Shown: positions 29,640 to 41,077 of the stretch, one piece after another
Layout of the letters: the number at the start of each line of letters is the position of its first letter
Position numbering within the stretch: the first letter of the stretch is position 1
From: Argyresthia goedartella
Lineage: Eukaryota > Arthropoda > Insecta > Lepidoptera > Argyresthiidae
Direction: 5' to 3'
Assembly: GCA_949825045.1 (NCBI GenBank)
Contig: OX463829.1
Span: 24,460,715-24,524,714 of the forward strand
DNA length: 64,000 nucleotides
Notes under the pieces: generated by a model
What the model saw: the letters and a program-made list of their open reading frames with translations, nothing else
The model's database searches: none
What the model was told of the DNA's origin: nothing
Program-made: the position numbers and the translations under genes

Positions 29640-29745
29640 AAAATCCCCCAGATCTTGGATATTATATATGTGTGATGTCACTGTTTCTGGTTCCCACGAC
29701 ACAGGGTAGGTATCCTAGTGTGGGGTCAGAAGCAATGTAAATGAT
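29640..29745 (+). mobile_element. S1 SINE fragment (opposite orientation)
   Basis: Reads CCCCCAGATCTTGGAT, then GTGATGTCACTGTTTCTGG and TCCCACGACACAGG, then TAGTGTGGGGTCAGAAGCAA. This is S1 in the reverse of its usual orientation here, lacking the tRNA head. Confidence 0.7.
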
Positions 29746-29967
29746 TGGATGTTTAAAAAAAATGTAGTTGTTTTAAATGGTTTTTATTGGGTTTTTACGT
29801 TTGGCGCCATAAATTAAATTACATTTATTTTAATGGATATTTTGTTTTATTCGTTCATCGGTAAACTAAGTCCGACTAGCACTTGACTGATTTTTCAATT
29901 TGGTTGGTACAGCGATTGATCTCAGAAGTACTTAATTGTACATATTACGTCTACGGCCTACAAACAT

Positions 29968-30063
29968 ACAAACAAACATTTATATACAGGCACGTACATT
30001 TCTTCTGACCCCACATTAGGATGCCATGTCGTGGGAACCAGAAACAGCGACATCAGACACATA
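29968..30063 (-). mobile_element. S1 SINE, tail-side half (split by mariner)
   Basis: Contains TACAGGCACGTACATTTCTTC, ACCCCACATTAGGATGCC, GTCGTGGGAACCAGAAACAG and CGACATCAGACACATA. It stops at the mariner and resumes at 31335. Confidence 0.85.
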
Positions 30064-31334
30064 TTAGGTCCTTACATATGAAATTGGCGTTTTGTATGGG
30101 AGGAACATAAAGTCGTTTTTTTTTTTAAATATAATATATTTATTTAATCAAAGTATATACCATTGCCTATACATTTTTGCCATCTCATGGGTAGTTCGAT
30201 CCCTTCACTAAAAAAAAAACATTCAGACGGGAATCAATAAAATCTTTGAAGACGGTTTGGACTGCCCCATCGGAGTTGAATTTTTCCCTTTCAAGAAGTT
30301 ATCCAAATTTCGAAAAAAATGGTAATCTGTAGGAGCAAGGTCCGGAGAGTACGGTGGATGTCTAAGACATTCCAATTGAAGCTCCTCTAATATGGTAGCC
30401 GTCTGTTGTGCAGTGTGTGGTCTAGCGTTATCATGTAGCAGCAGTGGCCTAGAGCGATTGACCAGCCTCGGTTGTTTAGCAGCTAGCTTTTCCATCATGA
30501 TTTGCAGTTGCTGACAATAGACATCTGCCGTAATCGTCTGGCCAGATTTAAGAAAGCTGTAGTGAACGACACCAGCACTAGTCCACCAAACGCTCACAAG
30601 TAACTTTTTTGGAGTCAATTTTCGCTTGGGGCATGGTTTGGCTGGTTCGGCAGGGTACAGCCATTGCAATGAGCGCTTCCGATTATCGTACAGGATCCAC
30701 TTCTCATCACAGGCAATGATTCGATTTAAAATCCTTTCATAATTGTGCCGGGTGAGTAATGTAATGCAACGTTTGTTGATTTGCTTCACTCAGTTCGTGA
30801 GGTACCCACCTTTCAAGCTTTTTCACCTTCCCAATTTGCTTCAAGTGGATTAAAACAGTTTTATCACTAACACCGCAGCCTGCAGCTAACTCGGACGTGG
30901 TTTGCGATGGATCCGCTTCCACAATAGCCTTCAATTCTTCATTATCCACTTTGGTCTCCGGCCGTCCACGGGGCTTGTTCTGCAGGTCGAAATTTCCAGA
31001 ACGAAAACGTTGTAACCAAAAACGCACTGTGTTTTCTATTGCGGCACCGTCGCCATACACATCATTAATCCTTCGAGCAGTTTCTGCAGCACTGGTGCCA
31101 CGGTAGAACTCATACTCGTAAATAACGCGATATTTCATGTTTTCCATTTTGTAAGCTGAGTGACGCACGAAAAAAATAATTGAGGAAAAAACAAATGAAT
31201 TATAATTTTAGAAACACAAACACATGAGTAAATAGCTGTATAAATTTGAATTAGGAATTCCTATCCATAGAGGAGATATTTGAGATCAAAGTGGCCAGTA
31301 CAGCGAAACGCCAATTTCATATGTAAGGACCTAA
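30064..31334 (-). mobile_element. mariner element (1271 bp) inserted in S1
   Basis: 29-bp terminal inverted repeats TTAGGTCCTTACATATGAAA... match exactly at both ends. The TA target duplication is at 30062-30063 and 31335-31336. The length and the single transposase reading frame are those of a standard mariner. Confidence 0.95.
30144..31147 (-). pseudogene. mariner transposase (DD34D), frameshifted
   Basis: Starts at ATG 31147 (MENMKYRVIYEYEFYRG). The N-terminal helix-turn-helix half has the NDVYGDGA and TVRFWLQRFRSGNFD motifs, then KPRGRPE and WVPHELSEAN. The catalytic half has CDEKWILYDN (first Asp), LLHDNARPHTA (second) and YSPDLAPTDYHFF (third, 34 residues later: DD34D). Frameshifts lie near 30760, joining the two halves, and near 30283, after which the C terminus FNSDGAVQ...ELPMRWQKC continues in another frame. 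An expanded A-tract near 30209-30217 adds a further break. The stop is at 30144-30146. The copy is dead. Confidence 0.92.
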
Positions 31335-31442
31335 TATAATCATCCAAGACCTGGGGCTTTATTTTTGTCCCCAGCCGGGGATCGAACCCGGGACCTCTAG
31401 CACGTTGGCAGAGCTACGACCGCAGCGCCACAGAGGTCGTCT
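31335..31442 (-). mobile_element. S1 SINE, tRNA-like half (split by mariner)
   Basis: ATCATCCAAGACCTGGGG leads into a B box (GGTTCGATCCC on the minus strand near 31384) and an A-box-like TGGCGCTGCGG near 31420. It completes the S1 element begun at 29968. Confidence 0.85.
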
Positions 31443-32099
31443 TTGGTTCATTAATAGTTCATGAATCTACTCACGTGACTCGGTTTCGGAGCTGACCTTC
31501 AGTCCCAATTGTCAAAATTGATCCTAATAGGAAGATTTTGACCTTATTGCCCTAGAGACGGGAGATCGAGACTAATTGAGAGCATTTTATTTATTTACGT
31601 ATCCAGTAGCTTACCTTGACTACGAATGAAAATTGACTAACATGATGAATACTCCAGTTTTTATAACTCCAGAACTTAGCAGAATGATGTTGGGCCGATA
31701 ACTGATTTAGCATAGAGGAGAGAAAAAGTTGCTCCGACAGATTTTTAAATGATTGTGCGGAATGGTGTTCCTAAAAATCCTCCACAACATTTTCTTTTAT
31801 ACCCTCTTTTAACAGTTTTGTTTTATCAGCCCCCGGTATTTTATCAGCACATAGGTACAAGCTTAACGCCACTGCTTGTGCCATCCCGTGCGAGAAAGTG
31901 ATGAAGTGTTTTTATAACAACTGATTTAATCTATTCAATGGGAATCGTAAAGACTTCATGATAAACGTAATATTATTTAATTAAAATAATATTTACAACT
32001 CGGGTGATAAAATATTATTTATCGAGGCCCTACCAAGGCCGATGCTTTGAATTGAGTCATGGTTCGAGCAATCATAACCTTACAATCAATTAAACTCAT
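31443..32099. other. unassigned AT-rich DNA
   Basis: No supported frame, repeat family or RNA gene was seen. Confidence 0.4.
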
Positions 32100-32205
32100 C
32101 TTTATGATAATATACCTATCTTTGATAGAAAACATCGTGAGGAAACCTTCATTACTCCATAGCTGCGGCGATGGGCTAGTCCCCTGTCACTGCTACAAGG
32201 GGTTA
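32100..32205 (+). mobile_element. S3 SINE body fragment
   Basis: Contains GAAAACATCGTGAGGAAACC, TTCATTACTCCATAGCTGCG and GCGATGGGCTAGTCCCCTGT, the body of S3 at 48645-48720, without the tRNA head. Confidence 0.75.
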
Positions 32206-32345
32206 AACGGTATTTGATTGCTAGTGAATACTGATACTGTTTAGGAAATATCAAAACGGTTATTTTGTTCACGAGTTCTATGAAATACTAGCATGTGACG
32301 GCATTGTCAAATGCTGTCTTTTAAACACAAAATTGAGTTTATATA
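32206..32345. repeat. R4 repeat, copy 1
   Basis: Matches 47850-47990: ACGGTATTTGATTGCTAGTG, AAATATCAAAACGGTTATTT, AGTTCTATGAAATAC, GTCAAATGCTGTCTTTT and ACACAAAATTGA. Class unknown. Confidence 0.65.
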
Positions 32346-32680
32346 ATCCACCAAGTTAAAAACTTTAAAACAGCCCACTTTAAGTTCAAGCCCTAATAAA
32401 TTCTTCCCGGTCGGGTTGCGAATGAAGTCTGTGTATTTACATGAAAAGTTCTCATCAAAACTTTTGCTGCACGGAACCAGAAACCAAAACGTCATCTGTG
32501 TATATTTTTGAATTTGTTGATTTTTCATAAAGCGTTTTATTAATTTTGATACAATTTGTATGGAACTGCCTATGAAGTATGACCTAGCAATCAAAATAAG
32601 AATCATCGAAATCGGTTCATAATTGACGGAGTAATAACACGTAATAAACACACAAAAACAGAGGAATTGAGAACCCCCTC
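32346..32680. repeat. R5 repeat, copy 1 (unoccupied)
   Basis: Matches 61565-62215: GCGAATGAAGTCTGTGTATT, CATCAAAACTTTTGCTGCAC, CAAAACGTCATCTGTGTATA and GAAATCGGTTCATAATTGAC. The last phrase resembles the 3' ends of RTE/CR1-type LINEs. This copy lacks the M3 insertion present at 61728-62046. Confidence 0.65.
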
Positions 32681-32689
32681 CACTTTGAA

Positions 32690-32815
32690 GTCATAATAGG
32701 CATAAACGATGATTTTGGTTTGAGGTATCACGAGGCGACAGAGATCGTTTATATAAATTAGGAATAAGGTTGGTCCGAGGATAATACCCTGCGGAACTCC
32801 CAAATTTACAGACTC
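32690..32815 (-). pseudogene. LINE RT scrap, motif B
   Basis: The minus strand reads NLGVPQGIILGPTLFLIYIN, DLCRLVIPQTKIIVYA and then diverges where YADD is expected. R5 abuts at that point. It is related to the RT at 6724-9687, which has the equivalent GVPQGSILGPTLF. Confidence 0.75.
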
Positions 32816-32959
32816 GGCTAGCTAGAGTTCTCGTTCACTGCTTTCTGTAAACAAAATAAATAATTAATTCATAAAGTTACGCGTTGTTTCTGTAGTATTT
32901 TTTCAAAGACTTAGGTCTTGTTTTTAGTTATATAGTGTTGTCCCTCAATACGTATATGT

Positions 32960-33248
32960 TACGGCAAAAGCTAGGTGTGAAACTAAACTTAAGTTTAGCC
33001 GACTAGTCTCAATTAATTTCGAGCCTCGGCTAATGTCCGAAATAATGTTCATTGCGATAAATGATTTCAACATTAGTCGGCTAAACTGTAGTTTAGCCTC
33101 GACGCTGTTGAGGCTAAAGATGGGTGAGAAAATATGGTTGACATTAGCCGACTAAACTTAAGTTTATTTTTCAGTACACCTAGGCTAATGTTGAAAAATT
33201 ACCGTTTTAATCTGGAATAAGTAATGATAATGATTCGGTAGCCGTAAA
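32960..33248. repeat. inverted-repeat cluster (TTAGCCGACTAAAC motif)
   Basis: AAACTTAAGTTTAGCCGACTAG near 32992, GTCGGCTAAACTGTAGTTTAG near 33077 and TTAGCCGACTAAACTTAAG near 33147 alternate in orientation, as do GGCTAATGTCC/ACATTAGCC pieces. Related pieces recur at 33535-33590. It looks like a decayed MITE shell around the FB unit. Confidence 0.55.
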
Positions 33249-33471
33249 AACTGCGGTAGCTTAGAGGTGAAGGATAAAGGGGGTGAGCGAAGCGAAGCCC
33301 CCTTTATCCCTCGTGTTAGGTTGAAGATGTAAGAACAACAAAAAATACTTCTACTCGTCTTATTTTTAGTTGTTCTTACATGTTCAACCTAACACGAAGT
33401 ATAAAGGGAGCTTCGCTTCGCTCACCCCCTTTTAACCTGCACCTAAGCTACCGCAGTGTTTTGCCCTGATA
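33249..33471. mobile_element. FB foldback unit, copy 1 (both arms)
   Basis: The left arm runs ACTGCGGTAGCTTAGAGGTG, GGGGGTGAGCGAAGCG, CGTGTTAGGTTGA to about 33349. The right arm is its inverse (about 33362-33458), ending GCTACCGCAGTGTTTTGCCC. Arms are about 100 bp with a 12-base spacer, so a strand could fold into a long hairpin. No coding capacity. Confidence 0.85.
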
Positions 33472-33639
33472 TTAATAATAGCTTTCTCATCTGAATAAAA
33501 TTACCCCGCCCCGCAGTCGCACGAATATTTCGTTTTCAACATTAGCTAACTAATGTCCAACATTAACCGAAACGCATCGGCTAATGTGCAGTAAGAATGC
33601 AAGGTAACCCTACTCTTTGGGAAGTACTTCGGAAGTAAT

Positions 33640-33960
33640 TATTGCATGGGTACCGACACGAAGGGATTCAAGAAAATGAAAAAGCAGACGAGCTGGCAAG
33701 ATTCGGTGCAGACCAGACTTATTGGCCAGAACCCAGACTTCCTACATCAGCTACTCAAGAACAAGGAGATTTGGGGAGAGAATTTGGCTAAATCAACAGT
33801 AACAGGTGCTCAAACACTGGGAATTGGGTGAAATAGTCACAATAGAGGACCGATCACCCACCCATGTTCAGCAGGAATCCCACCTCATCATCTATCTACG
33901 TGGTACTTCTAGTAGTATCAATGCTGAGTCAGCTGTGGTATAATATGTCAAGTAAATGTT
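33640..33960 (+). pseudogene. LINE RNase H-like fragment
   Basis: The frame from 33657 reads HEGIQENEKADELARFGAD and YWPEPRLP. This is the GNEKADELA box that ends the RNase H domain in I/R1-like LINEs. Another frame near 33860 reads THVQQESHLIIYLRGTSSS. No other domain remains. Confidence 0.6.
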
Positions 33961-34891
33961 TTGTATAAATAAAACCATACATAGAAATTTAGTGTATTAT
34001 ATTATATCATCCTGCAGATTCATCAACCCACAAGCAATCATCAATTTGATCCAAGTAGCCCAAACAAAACTGCAAATAATTCTTGAAATATTCTGGGTTC
34101 ACTTGATGACACCATTCTTCTCGCCGACGTTCTAGAATTAGTATGAATAACATATCCGGGTTATCACTGCTGTTTAAACATGATGGGACAAATCACTCTG
34201 CTTCCAGTTATATGCCACATTTTTTGTATGCTTACGTCTCTAGTGGCGTCAAGTTTACTATTGACGGGTAAAATTTTTGCTTTTTTCTTAAATAGACGCA
34301 ATGAATAAATCCCAAAAATATTTAAATTAGTTTCTTAAAATGGTAATTTTTTTCAAACAAGAAAAATGCATGGCCATTTCTCGGTTTCAATCAGTGATGA
34401 AAGATGTTTTAAAATTTGTTTCTAAATCAAAGAAAAGGATAATATTTGTTGGAGTCATTAAAGGAGACATTCTATAAGATGAGCCATAAGCAATAAGATA
34501 TTACGGCTTTTTAAATAATTTAATCTAAATAATGCATTTTTATAATCAAGACAAGTTACAGATTGTGTTCTGTTATTGTGACCCTAGAGAAAAAGTGTTA
34601 TTAACTCTTCAATCAGATCATAGAGGTCAAAGTGTTAGACTCTCTTTTATTAACCATATTCAGAAAATAAAAAAATAAACCAGAACCATCGCTACTACTC
34701 GGTTGGAAAAGTACCAAAATATTATATTTTTAATTAATAAATTTCCTGCTCACAATTATAATTTGATCGACCCCAATTATTAACTTCTCTTGAGAAGTTA
34801 TTATAATAGGTCTGAAAATTGAAATAGGTAATTTTGTGTTTTCTTTACGTTTTAAGACCTGGAGAATCATTTGCAATCATTTTTAGAGTGA

Positions 34892-34895
<4 letters not shown>
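33961..34895. other. unassigned AT-rich DNA
   Basis: No supported feature was seen. Confidence 0.4.

Positions 34896-34926
<31 letters not shown>
34896..34926. repeat. (GT)n microsatellite
   Basis: About 31 bases of TG repeats, followed by degenerate ACGTACGTATGTACGT. Confidence 0.96.
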
Positions 34927-34929
<3 letters not shown>

Positions 34930-35328
34930 TACGTATGTACGTGATCAAAATTATGGAATTCGTTTTCTCAATAACTACTGGACCGAATCGCTTTGATGAC
35001 CATATCAATCGATACGCCACGTCATGACTTAGATCTGAAAGGAGTCTAGAAAAAATCGGTCCAGCGGTTCGTTTTTTATTTGTAAAAAACTGACTTTTTT
35101 GAACACGCAACGTTAATTTTGTATGTAATTCCAAGTATTGAGGGGTAGATGTGGGTTTTTGAGGGTGCTGGTTTTTGAGGAACGTCGCTAGATATTCCAG
35201 TAATAATTCTCAAATGATTTTCTAGGTATCGAAACATTAAAAAAAAGAATTCTTCTCAAGAGAAGTTGCTTGTACGGTACTTGCTGCCGAACCGATTTTT
35301 TATATCAAGACTTTGGTAAGCGAAGAAT

Positions 35329-36200
35329 TTGAGATTATTCAAAATTGATACGAAAGAAATTAATACTAGATTTAGGTTCAGTAATTGGGCAACCACAGGT
35401 TTGCGGATAAGCAGAGATAGACTTTTTGAACTTTACAACAAAGAAACTATTTATTTACTTTATAAACAAATAAACATGACAATCAGTTACAGATTTAAAA
35501 ATATCTCAAATATAATCCCAAAACATCCAAAATTGCGTGAAAACCAAAACCTCTTGAATACTACCGGCGTTAGATAACGCCACTTTTCCGTTATACCTAG
35601 GTTTTAAATTTTATTACCATGACATAAGGTTCAAAATCGCGACCCGTCCCAACTACCCTCAGCTTTTGAGAGGTTAAAGCCAAATCAAATTTCATAAGTA
35701 GTAAAAAAAAATTGCCGACTGTAAAATTAAATCTATATGGAAAGCTATGAATAGCAAAACAGGTAGTACAAAATCAGGCGAGTATTATTATTTAGTCAAG
35801 AAAGCTCGCGGTATTATTAGTACAAATCAGAAGTAGCTCATGAATTCAAGACCTTTTTACTAATATACCCTTAAAAACTACTGAACCACTCAATTCTTCA
35901 CCATCCCTTTCGGCTACATTGCTTAAGAAAATTGTGGACGCCTGCAGAGAACAGAATTAAAATTTAAAATTTTAGTCCCCAGTATATTATTGAGACTTAA
36001 TAATAATTCACAAGGTCCAGTTTAACAGAACCAATTCATTAGAGGATCCCCCGTTAAAATTGGCGTGCCTCAAGGTCCCATAAAAGGGTTTTTATTATTT
36101 TTGGTCTATATTAATGATATGCCTTGCATGATTCAGAATTTGTCAAAGATTGATGACAATAAAACAAATTTATGCCTAGACAATATTATATTCATTCTAG
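35329..36200 (+). pseudogene. decayed LINE reverse transcriptase
   Basis: Near 35385, NWATTGLRISRDRLFELYN gives the pre-RT region. Near 35725, KIKSIWKAMNSKTG continues it. Near 36030-36150, FIRGSPVKIGVPQGPIKGFL and LVYINDMPCM give motif B and what follows. Motif C is lost. Many stops separate the parts. It lies on the same strand as, and just upstream of, the LK element, but the motif order (RT before endonuclease) shows it belongs to a different insertion. Confidence 0.7.
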
Positions 36201-36369
36201 AATGAATATTCATTTATTTAATTTAACGTGTCATCACAGAGATGCTATTTTCGACATGAATAATTTTATTCATAACTTTACTCTGAATCAGGGTCGTTGT
36301 AGTTGTCTAATAAATATAGACAATTAGTTGCTGCATTGTTAGCATATAATATGTACGACGCAGCTTTGG

Positions 36370-36969
36370 TTGGTTTAACCAAGTTCAACTTGACATCAGG
36401 CTGTTTTTATTGAACAGACTAATTAGGAACCTGCTTATATTAAGGGTAAGATGACATGCACCGGTTAATGATACTTTGCGTGCAACATTGAAATTATTCT
36501 GTGTGGTTTTCCCTATTCCAAAGCTCTAACAGAGGCACAAAATGACCGGATTTCTAGACTCAACCAGCTTATGTATAACTTGACCTTTGGTCATCGGGAC
36601 CGGGTATTATATTTTGATACGAATAAGTTTATTCGAAATTTTATACTGACTAGGGATACAATGTATGTACCTGCGTCATCTAAGCGACAGATTGCCAAAT
36701 TATTGGCATACAATATTTATGACCCCGTTATTGTTGAGAAAATAACTAGGTGCCAGTAGGAAATGACGAGTGTAGAAATAATTATACTAAACCTTTGTAT
36801 GTTAAGAGTAATGTGACATGCACCCGTATTGGAAATTCACCTGTTAATCATACTTTGCATGCAACGTTGGAATCTGTTCCAAGTAATTTAAATTAGTTCA
36901 TAAGATAATAGAGAAATCTCTAGAATAAAAGAGCCACTAAATATGTCAAAGGGTAAGCCCCACTTAAAT
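36370..36969 (+). mobile_element. LK LINE, 5' UTR / ORF1 region
   Basis: Contains a partial internal duplication (GTAAGATGACATGCACCGG at 36449 and GTAATGTGACATGCACCCG near 36811; ACTTTGCGTGCAAC at 36473 and ACTTTGCATGCAAC near 36852). A 62-codon frame at 36571-36759 (DTNKFIRNFILTRDTMYVPA, KRQIAKLLAYNIYD) is possibly ORF1 sequence but is not recognised. The inverse of parts of this region lies at 16362-16640. Confidence 0.55.
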
Positions 36970-37640
36970 ATTATCCATTAAAACATCCAGGGGCTACCTG
37001 GCTGTTTTATGAATTACAAGTATGTAAAAAAATCTGACATCGATGTTATTTGTATTTAGAACACTGGTTAAAGGAAAATATGATGTTATTTGACATAAAT
37101 AATAACATATTTTTCAGTTGTTACAATAAAAAGACTGCTAATAGAGGTGGTTCTTTCATCTTAGAAAAAAATACTTTAAGGTGAAACAACGGAAAGATAT
37201 TCTTGCTCTTGCTGTTGAAAGACAAATAGAGGTATCATATGTTGAGTTAGATAGCAATATTATTATTTGTCTCTAAAGACCTCCGAGGGATGCAAAAGGC
37301 CATGGCAATTTAGAAATATTTGAGCAAATTATGGAGGAAGCCCTCACGAAACAATGTAATAACAGAAAAAAGTTAATTATTTGTGGTGATCTTAATGTAG
37401 ATTTGATCGTAGATACAACAATAAAACAACGATTAATAACTTTATTACTAGACTACTAGACTAGACTAAAATAATATTTACCAGCCAAACATGCTCTGAT
37501 AACGTTTCTTGTGGCTGCATTCACATGTAAAAATGTAATTAACTGCTCACCATCCGATCACAGCGGTCCAACAGCTTCATTCCCAATTGCTTGTAAGGAT
37601 AAGACTGATCCATCATTTTATAGGCCTATTTCATCCCATG
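36970..37640 (+). pseudogene. LK LINE EEP endonuclease
   Basis: Reads HQ/HxNIQGLPG-like sequence near 36981, DIDVICI.EHWLKENMM near 37040 (Glu motif), NRGGSFILEKNT, SYVELDSNIIICL, and KKLIICGDLNVDLIVD near 37370 (Asp-Asn-Asp motif). CSPSDHSGPTASF near 37546 is the terminal Asp-His. Stops and frameshifts interrupt it. The domain would nick target DNA in a live element. Confidence 0.8.
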
Positions 37641-38117
37641 GATATATACATACGTATACGAAAAACTTATACATAAATTTGCCAGTACCGAATTTTAATG
37701 ATCAGAACCCAAACAAAATATATTCAGACTTCTTCAACATTATTCAAACAGAATTCAATAAAGTTTTTAAATTAAAGAAAGTCAGTGACTACAACGGAAA
37801 ATATTAATTTAATAAATGGGCAACGTTTGGAATTCCTAAAAGTAGAGTTTTCTTGTATGACGTTCATGAACAAAAACCTATAACTTTATAGAAAATTTCA
37901 TGGCTATGGTTAAAAATATTTCAAAACCTTCAAGTTAGTTTGTACAAACTCAGTCACTTAGCGTCAGTAATGCATATTTAAAATTTAATCATGTATATCC
38001 CCTTAAACGTTTAGATTACTTAACATAAAAATACTGAAGACCTGTGGGGTATATCGGTCCAAGTCATTGGTTCAGTAAAACTAGTTATATATTCAATTAA
38101 TGTGTTGACGATGGAGC
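37641..38117 (+). pseudogene. LK LINE, linker region
   Basis: The frame to 37807 (INLPVPNFNDQNPNKIYSDF, NIIQTEFNKVFKLKKV) resembles the spacer between endonuclease and RT in Jockey/CR1-type LINEs. After that the sequence is too decayed to follow. Confidence 0.5.
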
Positions 38118-38475
38118 TTTCCAAGAAATTAAATTTTAAAAGCATGTTAAAGCGACTTTGTCGAAAAAGGGATATTACAATGTTTAAGATTACTTAAGTG
38201 ACGGGACTGTATGGGGTAATCTGGCTCAACACAGACCTTGCTGTTAAATACTTTTGTAATTATTTATTCCTGCTTATTCATTATAATAATTAATATTGTT
38301 ATATTTGTATTAGTTAAGCACAACCAATTTTTAAAAGAGATTTAAAAATCAATCTGCGGGAGTTTCATCGCCCTTCTTCTCCCACATTGGTCCAATGTAG
38401 AGATGAGGAAAAAATTACGTTAGCTCAGTATATATGTAAATAAATACGAAATAAAGAAATTTGACTTGACTATCG
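38118..38475 (+). mobile_element. LJ LINE 3' end, inserted into LK
   Basis: Plus-strand reading HVKATLSKKGYYNV.DYL is the end of the LJ protein. Its 3' UTR follows (GCTCAACACAGACCTTGCTG, CCCTTCTTCTCCCACATTGG, CAATGTAGAGATGAGG), then AAATAAATACGAAATAAAG and a TTGACTTGAC tail at 38461-38470. It interrupts LK between linker and RT motif C. Confidence 0.85.
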
Positions 38476-39320
38476 ACTATGGTGTTATTTGCTGATGATT
38501 CATCTCTTATATTTAAAGTAGATCGCCATGTACAGAACTATGACGAAGTATATAACGCTCTTGGACAACTTCATAATTGGTTTACTCTTAACAATCTAGT
38601 GCTTAATGCGAAAAAAACTAAATGTATAAAATTCACTTTGCCAATGATAATTCCTTACAAACTGATGTTATATTATAATTAAAAGTTACAGTTTACTGAT
38701 AGTACAGTTTTCCTGGGTATCACACTTGACTCGAAACTACAATGGAGCCCTCACATTACATGTTTACTGGGAAGACTATTTCAGCTACACATGATGTGAG
38801 ACAAATCAGGCAGCCGACGGATTTAGCTACGGCGAGACTTGACGATACTACTTTAGTTATTTCCAAAGCGTTATATCCTATGGTGTTTTAGTGTGGGGCC
38901 GAGCTGCTGATATTGACTCAATTTTTGTTATACAAAAAAGGGCTATTAGAGCAATTTATATCCTCCGCAGACGTGACTCGCTGAGGGAACTGTTCAAAGA
39001 AATTTGCATTATGATTTTATCATGTCAATCAATATGTTTATGGAAATATCATGTACGTTAGGAAGAATATAAATAGCTTTACTAAAAATGTTGACAGGCA
39101 CAAGCGAAATAATTTAAGAAGCGGAAATAAAATTGACCAACCTTACTATAGACAAGCTAAAGTTGGAAGTTTATTTGTGGATCTAAGTATTATACAATAC
39201 TCTAACAAAATACCTGAAGTGATATTTAGTTTGTAAGAGAAGAAATTTAAGGCTTTGTTAAATATACTTTATGTTATAAAACATATTATAGGTTAGATGA
39301 TTTCATTAATGACAAAGTGG
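38476..39320 (+). pseudogene. LK LINE RT, motif C to C terminus
   Basis: Begins VLFADDSSLIFKVDRHVQNY (motif C intact as FADD), then LNAKKTKCIKF, FLGITLDSKLQWSPHIT, DFIMSINMFMEI, YVRKNINSFTKNVDRHK and DQPYYRQAKVGSLFVDLSII, ending FINDKVVWSS. Several frame changes occur. Motifs 0 to B are missing, lying beyond the LJ insertion or deleted. Confidence 0.8.
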
Positions 39321-40925
39321 TATGGAGCTCTGATATTCCAGCGCAGCACAAGAATCACACACACACGTTTGTAACACTCGACCTATTAAAAAAACAAGAC
39401 AGAAAATAAAAGTAGGCCGTGTTGCAGCTTCTAGTCTAAGCATGTATTGCTCAAAACTCGGGTCACCAATGTGGCCATCGGGAACATGGTTTCCGAGTTT
39501 TTTGTCAATACTACAGAGTCATGCCAATAGTATATTTGGATATGAAGACAGATCCTGAATAACATTAGATAAGGATTCGGTAACTGCCGTTTCTTTGCTG
39601 ATTTTTACAATAAGTCAGTTTTCTTCACCAAAGTTTGGTGCTTCAATAGTGACTTGTAAGTTTTCTTTCAAATATATCACTTGACATATCAATAACTGAG
39701 AGAGGCGACATGGGGTACTCTACACAACGCGTACCATACTACGCAGAATCGCCAGCAATGGAGGAGAGCATGCGGTCACGATCCACAGCATTGAGGGAAC
39801 GATAAAGAAGAGAATCAATAACTGGCTAGGAGCACGGCGTGACTCTGCCACCTGGTATGTTAAACGTATGACGCTATGTCATGTTGTCTGTGGGGTGATA
39901 CGTCATTCTTCAGAAACGTTCACTACGAAGCTGATGTGATAAATTGAAACAACTTTTTTAGGAAGGTAGGAATTGCCAACCCATATAGGAAAACGCTTGA
40001 AAAGGTTGTTTTAGGTTAATTAGTAATTTTCAGCCCCTGGAAGAGAGATTCGAAAATCGCTAATTATTTTACGCGTATTTTATTACCAACAACCACTACG
40101 CAAGATCTCTACAGGATATTTTCATTGGTACTCTGCTGCCCTATGATATTGTTATTTTATTATTATTATCGTTGTTTATTGGGAAATTGGGTGTCTCAAA
40201 CTGCTAGCCCTGGTGGAACGTGAATGTGCTTTTCCGAAGAAAAGTGCATTTCCGATCCCTTCAGACAGCGTATTAAGAACCCCATCCCCTCCCCTTCATT
40301 CTTCCCTTCTTCATAAAAATCAGCTGATCGCCTGATACTAACGAACCTAAATTTTGCGTACACTATACTGTTACAACCTGTATTTCAATCAATTCAAAAT
40401 CCTTGTACCTCTCAGTAGACATCAAATACCCAGTAGATACATACCCGCATCAGCCAATACTACTGAACACATCATAATAAGTGTACCTAATGCGGGACAT
40501 CCGCCGGGCACCCTATCTTCCTGCGCTTTAGCTCATTCGCGAACTGTACCCAGAATACAGTGGTCACCCAACACGAAATCCCGCAGATCCGGGAATTTTC
40601 CCTGACTGAAAGAAAATCCAGGGAGAATATACAAAGTGTGTCAAGGATCTCGGTGGGTGTATCCAGATTGAAAGCTTAAGGTGAGTTGATTACTTTCACT
40701 GTGTGTATGTAGATGCCTTTATTGTTGTCGTAACCTTTCAGCAGATCTTTTGTGAGAAACTACCTATTATGTTTCAGCAAATGTGTTCATTTTCAAGTTT
40801 CACGCATCACTGTGTTTCAAATAAGTATACTAATAGCTATTATTATAATTACTCAGAAGAAACGAGTAACATATAGGTATATGACATAAGTAGATTCTTT
40901 TAATTTTAAAAGGCTAGTATATAAT
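39321..40925. other. mostly unassigned; S3 tail scrap at 39830-39900
   Basis: GACTCTGCCACCTGGTATGT and GACGCTATGTCATGTTG at 39840-39886 match the S3 3' end. The rest, including the 83-codon frame at 40354-40605, shows no recognisable motif. Confidence 0.45.
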
Positions 40926-41077
40926 CGCACATCAACAATACTGATTTTCACATCAAAAAAGGATCAACAAAAACACTTTTTACGTTTTGAATATGTGTAC
41001 TTATGTTTATGTTTTAAGTATTTTTTGTTGTTCTTACATTTTCAATCTAACACGAAGGATAAAGGGGGCTTGAAAAA
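40926..41077. mobile_element. FB family, partial unit
   Basis: CGCACATCAACAATACTGATTT matches the terminal repeat of the FB unit at 55908. It is followed by AAAGGATCAACAAAAACACTT, TTTAAGTATTTTTTGTTG and the inverse core TCAATCTAACACGAAGG, where it stops abruptly. Confidence 0.7.

Noticed and set aside
36571..36759. Independent 62-codon gene
   Set aside because: It sits within the LK element just upstream of its endonuclease and is more likely ORF1 or leader debris.
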